NCBI RefSeq assembly: GCF_900110275.1
Contig: NZ_FODC01000001.1
Span: forward strand, 783,198 to 847,197
Length of the DNA stretch: 64,000 nt
From: Duganella sp. CF517
Lineage (GTDB): Bacteria > Pseudomonadota > Gammaproteobacteria > Burkholderiales > Burkholderiaceae_D
Reading direction: 5' to 3'
The notes beneath the pieces are model-generated. The model ran no database searches, was not told the origin of the DNA, and worked only from the letters and a program-made list of their open reading frames with translations. The position numbers were made by a program, and so were the translations under genes. This document shows positions 10,701 through 22,700 of this stretch, in pieces. The number at the start of each line of letters is the position of its first letter. Position 1 is the first letter of the stretch.

Positions 10701-13700
10701 ACGATGTCGCCGTTGCCGTTGATGGTGACCGTGCCGGCCGTGCCCTTGGCGCCGTCGCCGCCCAGCGACGTGTCGAGCGCGTACTGGGCCGCCAGCCCGG
10801 CCGGCCCGCCCAGGTTGAGGCCGGCGTTGCCGCCGCCGCCCGACACCGACTGCGCGAAGATGCCGTACGAACCGGCGCCGTTGGCGACGATGGCGCCGCT
10901 GTGGTTGACCGCCACGTTGCCGCCGTCGCCGCCATCGCCGCCGCTGCCGCCGACGGCGACCTGCATCAGCAGCGCCGCCGGCGTCGGATTGGCCACCAGG
11001 CCGCTGCTGATGGCCGCGGCCAGCGCGCCGTTGCCGCCGCCGCCGCCCACGCTTTGCGCCAGCACCCCGTAGGCGCCCGCGCCATCGACCCGGATGGTGC
11101 CGCTGTTGGCGACCGTGACGTCGCCGCCGGCGTTGCCGCTGCCGCCGCTGCCGCCGATGGCCAGCGCCCCGGCCCGGCGCGCGGCCGTGCCGGTGGCGCC
11201 GAACTCGCCGCTGATGCTGGCGCCGCCGTTGCCGCCGCCGCCGCCCACCGATTGCGCGATCACGCCGTGCGCGCCGGCGCCGCCGGTCTGGATCGCGCCG
11301 CCATTGTCGACCCGTACCGCGCCGCCGGTGCCGCCGCTGCCGCCGGCGCCGCCGAGCGCCATCGCGAAGCTGTCGCCGGTGGTCGCGTTGGCGCCGTACG
11401 CGGGCCGGTTCAGGCTGCGCGTCATGCTGCCGTTGCCGCCGCCGCCGCCGACGCTCATGGCCATGATGCCGTGCGCCTGGTCGCCGCTGGTGACGATCAC
11501 GCCGTCCTGCGCGCGCGCGCCGGCGACGTTGTTGACCGCCACCGCGCCGCCGGCGCCGCCGCTGCCGCCGCTGCCGCCGACCAGCATCGACATGTTGTCG
11601 CCGCCCGATTGGCCCGACACCGTCAGCACCGACACCGCGTCGGCGTCGCCGCCGCCGCCGCCGATCGACTGCGCCAGCACGCCGACCGCGCGCGCGCCGG
11701 CCGTCTGCACCGCGCCCAGGTTGTCGACCCGCACCGCGCCGCCGACCGCGCCGGCGCCGCCGGTGCCGCCGACCACCACCGCCAGCCGGCTCGGCGCCTG
11801 TCCCTCCTTGGCCGCCATGCCGACCGCGTCGAGCGACATGGCGGCGTTGCCGCCGCCCCCGCCCAGGCTCTGCGCCAGCACCCCGTGCGCCGACGCGCCG
11901 GTGGTCGCGACCAGGCCGCGGTTGTCCACCCGCACCGCGGCGCCGGCCATGCCCACGCCGCCGGTGCCGCCGAGGCTGACGGCCATGCCGCTGTTGCCCT
12001 GTTTCAGGCCGCCGGTGCTGGTGCCGCCGCCGGTGCCGCCGCCGCCGCCCACCGACTGGGCCACGATGCCGATCGCGTTGTCGCCGCTGGTGCCGACGTC
12101 GGCGCCGCTGGCGACCGTGACCGCGCCGCCGGTGCCGCCGGCGCCGCCGGTCCCGCCCAGCGCCAGCGCCAGGCTCGGCGCGGCGCCGAATTTGCCTACC
12201 GTGCTGGCGCTGCCGCCATTGCCGCCGCCGCCGCCCACGCTTTGCGCGAACAGCCCGTGCGCGCCGGCGCCGGCGGTGACGACCAGGCCGGCGGCGTCGA
12301 TGCCGACGGCGCCGCCGCTGCCGCCCTCGCCGCCCTCGAGGCCGACGGCGACCATCATCTGTTGCGCCGGCACGTCCTTCTGCTCGACGGCGGCGGTCAC
12401 CTGCAGCGCGTTCGACGAGCTGTTGCCGCCGCCGTTGCCCAGCGACTGCGCCAGCACGCCGAACGCGCCGGCGCCGGCGGTGGCGATCTCGCCGCTTTGG
12501 CGCACCGCGACGTCGCCGCCGCGCCCGCCGCTGCCGCCGACGCGGCCCAGCGTCATGCCCAGGCCGCCGCCGCTGTTGAGCATGATGTTCATGTCGAGGC
12601 CGGCGTTGCCGCCGCCGCCGCCCACCGATTGCGCCAGGATGCCGATCGCCGAGGCGCCGGCCGTGCCGATGCGCCCGGCCTGGGTGACCGTCACCGCCGC
12701 GCCGTCGCCGCCGTCGCCCGGCTGGCCGCCGACGGCCAGCTTGAAGCCGGCGTTGTGGTTGGTGCCGGCGGCCGGGTCGGCGTCGGCGTAGGTGAAGCCC
12801 AGGTTGAAGCTGGCGTTGCCGCCGCCGCCGCCGAGCGACTGCGCCAGGATGCCGTAGCCGCCGGCCCCGGCGGTGCTGATGTCGCTGTAGTTGGCCACCC
12901 GCGCCGCGCCGCCGTCGCCGGCGCTGCCGCCGGCCCCGCCCAGCACCAGGGTGGCGGCGAAGCCGGCGCCCTGGTCGGCCGAGCCGGCCTTGGTGTAGGC
13001 CACCACGAAATTCATGCCGGCGTCGCCGCCGCCGCCGCCGATGCTCGAGGCCTCGATGCCGTGGCCGCTGGCGCCGGCGGTGGCGATGGCGCCGGTGGCC
13101 GCGCCGGCGCCGCCGCGGACGATGGCGACCTGGCCGCCGTGGCCGCCGCCGGCCCCGCTGCCGCCGACCCCGACCGTGATGGGCGAGCTGGCCGACGCGA
13201 ACGAGGCGGTCACGTTCATGCCGCCGTTGCCGCCGCCGCCGCCGATGCTTTGGGCCACCACGCCGCGGCCGTAGGCGCCGCTGGCGGCGACCGCGCCGTC
13301 GGCCTCGATGGCGACGTCGCCGGCGTCGGCGCCGCGGCCGCCGCTGCCGCCCACGCCGACGGCGATGGCGACGTCGCCGCGGCCGCCGGCGTCGCTGTCG
13401 CCCTGCATATTGAGCGCGGCCGTCGCGTTCAGGCCGCCGTTGCCGCCGCCGCCGGCGATGCTCTGCGCCACGATGGCGTCGGTGCGGTCGCCGCTCACGC
13501 CGGTGTAGCCGTGGCGCACCAGCGAGACGTCGCCGCTGGCGGCGCCGCTGCCGCCGACCCCGCCGATGCCCAGGGTCACCGACGGCATGCCTTGCTGCTT
13601 GGCGATCACCAGCTGGCCGCTGACGTTCATGCCGCCGTTGCCGCCGCCGCCGCCGACGCTTTGCGCCAGCACGCCGGCGCTGTAATTGTCCTTGCCGGCG

Positions 13701-16700
13701 TCGCCGGCCATGGTCACCGTGCCGCCGACCTCGGCGTGCACGGCGCCGCCGGTGCCGGCGTCGCCGGCCGCGCCGCCGACCCCCACCACCAGCCCGGCCG
13801 ACGACGAGATGCCGCCGCTGACGTTGATGGCGCCGTTGCCGCCGCCGCCGCCCACCGACTGCGCCAGCACCGCCGCATGGCCGGCGCCGCCGGCGCGGAT
13901 GTCGCCGCCGTCGACGGTGAGCTCGACCGTGCCGGCGTCGCCGCCGCCGCCGCCGTAGCCGCCCACCCCCGCCACCAGCGCGTGGCCGCTGCTGCGCCCG
14001 GCCGCGTAGACGATCCCGCCGCTGACGTTCAGGCCGCCGTTGCCGCCGCCGCCGCCGACCGACTGCGCCGCCACGCCGTGCGAGGCGGCGCCGGCGCGCG
14101 CGGTCAGCTGTTGCGGATAGCGCGGGTCGGGCGCCGACATCGGCACCGCCGCCACGCTGCCGGTGAACTGGACGCGGACGTCGCCGGCGTCGCCGCCGGC
14201 GCCGCCGAAGCCGCCGATGCCCAGCGTCGCGCCGGCCGCGTTGGTGCCGCCGGAGTCGGTGCTGATCGACAGGCTCTGGCTGATATTGACGGCGCCGCTG
14301 CCGCCGCCGCCGCCGACCGACTGCGCCAGCACGCCGTTGGCGTCGTCGCCCATGGTCAACAGGTCGGCGCGGGCCACCAGCGTGACGTCGCCGCCGTTGC
14401 CGCCGCCGCCGCCGAAGCCGCCCAGGCCGACGCCGATGGCCGCGCCGCTGCCGCCGCTGACGAACAGGCCGCCGCTGACGTTCAGGCCGCCGTTGCCGCC
14501 GCCGCCGCCGAGCGACTGCGCCAGCAGCGCGCTCGAGTGGTCGCCGGCGGTGGCGATGCCGGCGCCGCTGAAGCTGCTGCGCACCGCGCCGCCGTCGCCG
14601 CCGGCGCCGCCGAAGCCGCCCACGCCGAGCGCGACCGACTTGATCCCGCTGGCGCCCTGCGCCACGCCGACCAGGCCGGTGACGTTGATGCCGCCGTTGC
14701 CGCCGCCGCCGCCCACGCTTTGCGCGGCCACGCCGGGCGCGTGGTCGCCGCCGGAGCGCACGCTGCCGGTGACGTCGCTGCTGACGTCGCCGCCGGCGCC
14801 GCCGCCGCCGCCGGCGCCGCCCAGGCCGACGGCCACCGTGCCGGCGCCGCCGCTGCTGCTCACGCCGACCAGGCCGGTCACGTTCAGGCCGCCGCTGCCG
14901 CCGCCGCCGCCCAGCGACTGCGCCAGCACCGCGGCCGCGCCGTCGCCGCCGGTGCTGACGGAGGCGGCGACGACGTTGTCGACCCGGCCGCCGTTGCCGC
15001 CGCGCCCGCCGCTGCCGCCGATGCCCACGCCCACCGCGCCGGCGTTGTTGGTCGACAGCGCCACCGCCCCGGTCACGTTCAGCGCGCCGCTGCCGCCGCC
15101 GCCGCCGATCGATTGCGCGGCGATGCCGACGCTGTCGGCGCCCCCGGTCCACACCGTTCCCGTGACCCGGTTGGCCACCGCGCCGCCGTCGCCGCCGTCG
15201 CCGCCGGCGCCGCCGATGCCCAGCGCCAGCGCGCCGGTGCCGCCGCCCGACAGCGCCACCGCGCCGCTGACGCTGATGCCGCCGCTGCCGCCGCCGCCGC
15301 CGAGCGACTGCGCCAGCACGCCGCCGGCCCCGGCCTGGTGGGTGGCGACGCTGCCGGTCACCGTGTTGTCGACCCGGCCGCCGGCGCCGCCGCCACCGCC
15401 GCTGCCGCCGATGCCCAGCGCCAGCGCCGCCGCGTTCGACGAGCTGGCGCTGACCGCGCCGGCGACGGCCATGCCGCCGTTGCCGCCGCCGCCGCCGAGC
15501 GACTGCGCCACCACGCCGGCCGCGCCGCTTTCCCAGGTGGCGATCTGGCCGGCGTAGTCGACCCGCACCGCGCCGCCGGCGCCGCCGCCGCCGCCGCTGC
15601 CGCCGATGGCCACCGCCGCCGCCGCCGCCGCCGCGCCGCCGGGGGTGCCGGCGCCGCCGGCGCCGACGCTGAAGCCGCCGTTGCCGCCGCCGCCGCCGAC
15701 CGACTGCGCCAGCAGCGCGGTGGCGTTCACGCCCAGCGTCGAGAGGTCGCCGCGCACGTCGGCGCTGACGGCGCCGGCCGCGCCGCCGCCGCCGCCGCTG
15801 CCGCCCAGGCCGACGCTGACGGCGCCGGCGTTGGCGCCGCTGCCGCCGAGCGCGGCGGCGACGACGAAGCCGCCGTTGCCGCCGCCGCCGCCGACCGATT
15901 GCGCCACGATGGCCGCCGCGTTGTCGCCCTGCGTGGTGACGGTGTTGGCCACCGTCAGCGCCACGCCGGCGCCGCCGCCGCCGCCGCCGGCGCTGCCGCC
16001 GAGGCCGACGCTGGCCGCCGCCGCGCCGCCGCCTGCGCCGCCGGCGGCCACGCTGACGGCAAAGCCGCCGTTGCCGCCGCCGCCGCCCACCGATTGCGCC
16101 ACGATGCCGCCGGCGCCGTCGCCGTCGGTGAAGATGGCGCCCGCGGTGGACGCCTTGACCGCGCCGCCGTCGCCGCCCAGGCCGCCGCTGCCGCCCAGCC
16201 CCAGCGCCACGCTGGCGGCGTTGCCGCCGGCGCCGGCCAGCGTGACGGCCAGCGCGTAGCCGCCGTTGCCGCCGCCGCCGCCGACCGATTGCGCCAGCAC
16301 CGCGCCGGCCTGCCGCCCCAGCGTGGTGACGCGCCCGCCGACGCCGAGCTCGACCGCGCCGCCGTCGCCGCCGCCGCCGCCGCTGCCGCCCAGGCCGACG
16401 CTGACGGCGGCGCCGTTGGTGCCGGCCCCGGCCGCGCCGCTGCTGGCGCTGTAGCCGCCGTTGCCGCCGCCGCCGCCGATCGACTGCGCCGCCACGCCCA
16501 GCGCTTGCTCGCCGTCGGTGTGGACCGCGCCGCCGACCAGCGCCGCCACCGCGCCGCCGTCGCCGCCGCCGCCGCCGCTGCCGCCCAGGCCGGCGTTGAG
16601 CGCGCCGCTGCCGGTGCCGCCGGCGCCGGCGGCGGCGGCCACGCTGTAGCCGCCGTTGCCGCCGCCGCCGCCGAGCGACTGCGCCAGGAACGCCGCCGAA

Positions 16701-19700
16701 CGCGCCCCCAGCGTGATCAGGTCGGCGTCCGCGCTGGCGCGCACCTGGCCGCCGTCGCCGCCAGCGGCGCCGCCGCCGCCCAGGCTGAGCGACACGCCGG
16801 CGCCGGCGCCGCCGGCCGCGCCCGCGCCGGCCGCCACGCTGTAGCCGCCGTTGCCGCCGCCGCCGCCGATCGATTGCGCCAGCAGCGCCGGCGCGTCGTC
16901 GGCCCGCGTGACGATGCCGGCGGTGGCGGCGGCGCTGACCGCGCCGCCGCGGCCGCCGCCGGCGCCCTGTCCGCCCAGGCCGATGGCGATGCCGGCCGCG
17001 CCGCTGCCGGCGGCGGCGCCGCCGGCCGCCACGCTGTAGCCGCCGTTGCCGCCGCCGCCGCCGACCGACTGCGCCAGCAGGCCGGCCGACTGCCGCCCCG
17101 CCGTGTCGATGGTGTTGCGCACCGTCACCTCGACCGCGCCGCCGTCGCCGCCGCCGCCGCCGGTGCCGCCCAGGCCGATGGCCACCGCGGCGGCCGCGCC
17201 GCCGGCGCCGGCCGCCGCCGCCGTCACGCCGTAGCCGCCGTTGCCGCCGCCGCCGCCGATCGATTGCGCCAGCACCCCGGCCGACTGCGCGCCGCCGGTC
17301 TGGATCGCGCCCGTCACCAGCGCCGTGACGGCGCCGGCGTGGTTGCCGCCGCCGCCGTCGCCGCCCAGGCCGAGGCTGATGGCGCCGCTGCCGGTGCCGG
17401 CGCCGGCCGCGCCGGCGGCCACGCTGAAGCCGCCGTTGCCGCCGCCGCCGCCCACCGATTGCGCCACGAACGCCGCCGCGCGCGCGCCGGCGGTGGTGAT
17501 GGCGCCGGCGGCGCTGGCGTCGACGTCGCCGCCGGTGCCGCCGACGGCGCCCTTGCCGCCGACCGCCAGCGACACCGCGCCGCTGCCGGCGCCGGCGCCG
17601 GCGATGCTGCCGGCCACGCTGTAGCCGCCGTTGCCGCCGCCGCCGCCGACCGATTGCGCCAGCACGCCGCCGGCGTCGTCGGCGCCGGTGGTGATGACGG
17701 CGTCGGCGCCGGCCGCCAGCGTCACCTTGCCGCCGCTGCCACCGGCGCCGCCGGCGCCCCCGAGGCTGAGGCCGACGCCGGCGCTGCCGGCCCCGGCCCC
17801 GGCGACGTCGGCCGCGATGACGAAGCCGCCGCTGCCGCCGCCGCCGCCGACCGACTGCGCCAGCACGCCGACGGACTGGCGGCCGGCCGTGTCGACGCTG
17901 GCCGTCACGTTGAGCGCGACCGCGCCGCCGGCGCCGCCGCTGCCGCCGCCGCCGCCCAGGCCGACGCTGACGGCGGCGCTGCCGCCGCCGGCGCCGGCCG
18001 CCGCCGCGCTGACATTGAAGCCGCCGCTGCCGCCGCCGCCGCCGATCGATTGCGCCGCCACCCCGAGCGACTGCTCGCCGCCGGTGCGCACCGCGCCGTC
18101 GACCCGGGCGGTGACGGCGCCGGCGCGGTTGCCGTTGCCGCCGGCGCCGCCCAGGCCGACGCTGATGGCGCCGCTGCCGGCGCCGGCGCCGGCGGCGCTG
18201 CCGGCGACGCTAAAGCCGCCGTTGCCGCCGCCGCCGCCCACCGATTGCGCCACGAACGCCGCCGCCCGCGCGCCGGCGGTGGCGAGCGCGCCGCCGGCGG
18301 CGGCGCTGACGTCGCCGCCGACGCCGCCGGCGCCGCCGCTGCCGCCCACCGACAGCGACAGGGCGGCCGCGCCGCCACCGGCCCCGGCCGCCGTGCCGGC
18401 CACGCTGAAGCCGCCGTTGCCGCCGCCGCCGCCGATCGATTGCGCCAGCACCGCGCCGGCATCGTCGCCGCCGGTGGCGATGGCCGCCAGCGCCGACACG
18501 CGCACGGTGCCGCCGTCGCCGGCGGCGCCGCCGCTGCCGCCCAGGCTGGCGCCCACGCCGGCGCCGCCGACCCCGGCCCCGGCCGCGTCGGCCGTGATGG
18601 CGAAGCCGGCGTTGCCGCCGCCGCCGCCGATCGATTGCGCGATCAGCGCGCCCGACTGGTCGCCGGCGGTGCCGATGGTGGCGCTCACGGTCAGCGCGAC
18701 GTCGCCGCCGTGGCCGCCGCTGCCGCCGGTGCCGCCCATGCCCAGGCCGACCGAGCCGGCGCCGGCGCCGGCGCCGGCCGCGCCGGCGGTGACGGCGAAG
18801 CCGCCGTTGCCGCCGCCGCCGCCGATCGATTGCGCCGCCACGCCGGCCGACTGGGCGCCGCCGGTCCAGACCGGGCCGGCCACCTCGGCCGTGACGTCGC
18901 CGGCGCGGTTGCCGCTGCCGCCGCCGCCGCCCACGCCCAGCGTGTAGGCGCCGTTGCCCACGCCGGCGCCGGCCGCGCCGCCGGCCACGCTGAAGCCGCC
19001 GTTGCCGCCGCCCCCGCCCAGCGATTGCGCCAGGAACGCCGCCGAGCGCGCGCCCAGCGTGGTGAGCGGGCCCAGCGCGCTGGCCGCGACGTCGCCGCCG
19101 GTCGCGCCGCTGGCGCCCTGGCCGCCCAGCGACAGCGCCACCGCCGCCGCGCCGCCGCCGCCGCCGGCACCGCCGGCGGCCACGCTAAAGCCGCCGTTGC
19201 CGCCGCCGCCGCCCACCGATTGCGCCAGCAGCGCGCCGGCATCGTCGCCGCGGGTGGCGAGGGCCGCCGCCGCCGTGGCGCGCACCGTGCCGCCGCTGCC
19301 GCCGACCCCGCCCGCGCCGCCCAGCGCCAGCGTGACGGCGGCACCGCCGCCGCCGGCCCCGGCCGCGCCGCCGCTGATGCTAAAGCCGCCATTGCCGCCG
19401 CCGCCGCCGATCGATTGCGCGATCAGCGCGCCGGACTGGCGGCCGAAGGTGTCGACGGTGTCGGCCACCGCCAGGCTGACGTCGCCGCCGGCGCCGCCGC
19501 CACCGCCGGTGCCGCCCAGGCCGGCGCTGATGGCGCCGGCGCCCCCGCCGGCCCCGGCCGCCGCGGCCGCCACGACGAAGCCGCCGTTGCCGCCGCCGCC
19601 GCCGACCGATTGCGCCACCACGCCGGCCGACTGGCCGCCCTGGGTTTGCACCGCGCCGGCGACGCGCGCGTCGACCCCGCCGCCGCTACCGCCGCCGCCG

Positions 19701-22700
19701 CCGCCGCCGCCCAGGCCGAGGCTCACGCCGACGCCGGCCGCGCCGGCCCCGGCCGCCGCGCCGGCCACGCTGAAGCCGCCGCTGCCGCCGCCGCCGCCGA
19801 CCGACTGCGCCACGAACGCCGCCGAACGATCGCCGACGGTCAGCAGCGGGCCGCTGGAGGCGGCGTCGACGCCGCCGCCGGCGCCGCCGCTGCCACCCTT
19901 GCCGCCGAGCGCGGCGCTGATGCCGGCGCCCACGCCGACGCCCGCGCCGGCGCCGCCGGCCACGCTGAAGCCGCCGCTGCCGCCGCCGCCGCCGATCGAT
20001 TGCAGCAGCACGCCGGCGGCGTCGGCGCCGGCGGTCTGCACCACCGACGCCAGGCGCGCGTAGACGTCCTTGCCGGCGCCGCCGCCGCCGGCCGCGCCGC
20101 CGATGCCCAGCGCCACCGCGCCGCCGGCGACGGTGCCGGCCGCCACGGTGGCGCTGACGGCATAGCCGCCATGGCCGCCGCCGCCGCCCACGCTCTGGCC
20201 GACGATGCCGGCCGAGCCGTCGCCCAGGGTGGTGACGCTGCCGCCGGTGGCGAGCGTGACGGCGCGCTGCTCGCCGTCGCGCCCGCCGTTGCCGGCGCCG
20301 CCGCCGCTGCCGCCGACGGCCGCCGCGACGCCGCCGGCGGCCCCGCCGGCGGCGCTCAGGCTGGCGGCGACGGTGGCGCCGCTGTTGCCCCCGCCCCCGC
20401 CGATGCTTTGCGCCAGGATGCCGGCCGACTGCGCGCCGCCGGTCAGCAGGTCGCCGTGGTAGGCCACGCTCACCGTGCCGCCGTTGCCGCCGTCGCCGGC
20501 GCTGCCGCCGACGGCGAGCGTGACGGCGGTGGCGGCCACGCCGCCGGCCGCGCCGGCCGCCACCGTCAGGCCGCTGTTGCCGCCGCCGCCGCCGACCGAT
20601 TGCGCGACCACCCCGCCCGCGCCGGCGCCGCGCGTTTCGACGTCGCCGACCAGCGCCACGTCGACCTGGCCGCCGCGGCCGCCGCGGCCGCCGGCGCCGC
20701 CCAGCGCCGCGTTGAGCGCGGCGGCGGCGCCCCCGCCGGAGGCGGCCGCCGCCGCCACCGTCATGCCGCCGTTGCCGCCGCCGCCGCCCACGCTTTGGAC
20801 CACCACGCCGCCGGAGCGCTCGCCCAGCGTGAACACCGAGCCGTCGAGCGTGACGTCGGCGCGGCCGCCGTCGCCGCCGTCGCCGCCGGCGCCGCCGACG
20901 GCCAGCGCCAGGCCGGCGCCGCCGAGCGCGCCCATGGCGCCGCTGGCGGCCACCGTGGCGCCGCCGTTGCCGCCGCCGCCGCCGACCGACTGCGCCAGCA
21001 GCGCGCTGGCATTGGCCCCGCGCGTCTCCAGATGGGCGGCCAGATCGGCCGACACGGCGCCACCGGCGCCGCCGCCGCCCGCCGTGCCCCCCACCGCCAG
21101 GCCCAGCGCGATGCCGTCGCCGACCGTGCCGGCCGCCGCCATGCCGGCGCCGCCGTTGCCGCCGCCGCCGCCGACCGATTGCAGCACCACGGCGGCCGCG
21201 CCGTCGCCGCCCGTATAGACGTCGCCGCGGCCGTCGAGCGCGACCTGGCCGCCGGCGCCGCCGCGCGCGCCGCCACCGCCCAGCGCCACCGACAGCGACA
21301 CGCCGACGCCGACGCTGCCCTGCAGCGCGCTGCCGCCGTTGCCGCCGCCGCCGCCCACCGATTGCGCCAGGATGCCGGTGGCGCGCGCGCCGGTGGTGAC
21401 GATCAGCGACGGCGCCGCCGCGCCATCGCTCAGGCGCAACGCGACGTTGCCGCCGACGCCGCCGGCGCCGCCGCCGCCGCCCAGCGCCAGCCCGGCCAGC
21501 AGGCCGCCCGCGTAGGCGCCGCCGCCGTTGCCGCCGCCGCCGCCGACCGATTGCGCCAGCAGCGCCGCGGCATCGTCGCCGGCGGTGTGGATGATGCCGG
21601 CCTGGGCGCCGCCGACCGTGCCGCCGTCGCCGCCGGCGCCGCCGCCGCCGCCGATCGCCACCTGGCCGCCGGCGGTGCCGCCGTCGCCGCCGCCGCCGCC
21701 CACCGATTGGGCGAAGATGCCCACCGCGCCGGCGCCGCCGGTCTCGATCGCGCCGCTGTTGTCGAAACTGACGGCGCCGCCGTTGCCGGCGGCGCCGCCG
21801 CGTCCGCCGATGCCGAGCGCGCCGCCGGACGAGCCGCCGCTGCCGCCGCCGCCGCCGACCGACTGCGCGTACAGCGCGGCCGAGCGCGCGCCTTCGGTGG
21901 TGACCGCGCCGCTGTTGCTGATCGACACGCCGCCGGCGTCGCGCGCCAGGCCACCGCCGGCGCCGCCGCTGCCGCCGATCGCCGCCAGCCCGGTGGCGCC
22001 GCCGCCGCTGCCGCCGCCGCCGCCGATCGACTGCGCCATGATGCCGCGCGCGGCGTCGCCGGCCGTCTCGAGCGCCCCGGCGTTGGCCACGCGCACGTTG
22101 CCGCCGACGCCGCCGCCGTCGCCGCTGCCGCCCAGCGCCGACAGCCCGGCGCTGGCGCCGCCGGCGCCGCCGCCGCCGCCGATCGACTGCGCGAAGATGG
22201 CCGCGCTGCCGTCGCCGCGGGTGGCGATGCTGGCGCCGGCGCTGTTGGTCACCAGGACGTCGCGGCCGTTGCCGCCGACCGAGCCGCTGCCGCCGAGCGC
22301 GTACACGCCGCCGGCCCCGGCGCCGGCGCCGCCGCCGCCGCCGATGCTTTGCGCGAAGATCCCGTGGGCGTCGTCGCCGCTCGCCGGCGCCGCGCCGACC
22401 ACATTGGCGCCGGTGGCGATGGCCCCGCTGTTGCGCACGGTGACGGCGCCGCCGTCGCCGCCGGATGCGCCGGCGCCGCCGATCGCCACCACGCCTTGGC
22501 CGCCGCTGGCCGAACCGCCGCCGCCGCCGATCGACTGCGCGAAGATGCCGTGCGAGCCTTCGCCGGCGGTGGTGATGTCGGCCGCGCTGGCGACCGTCAC
22601 GGTGTTGCCGGCGCCGCCGCCGGAGGCCGTGCCGCCGATGCTCGCCAGGCCGCTGGCGGAACGCGAATTGCCGCCGCCGCCGCCGATGCTCTGCGCCAGC

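Noticed and set aside
8199-15152. A 2317-codon minus-strand frame of Arg/Gly composition within the autotransporter
   Set aside because: It is a shifted reading of the same repeat DNA, giving Arg-rich low complexity without domains.
14895-20172. CRISPR-like or satellite array because of the exact 195-bp period
   Set aside because: Units are in frame, encode protein and have no unique spacers of CRISPR size; they are part of one coding gene.
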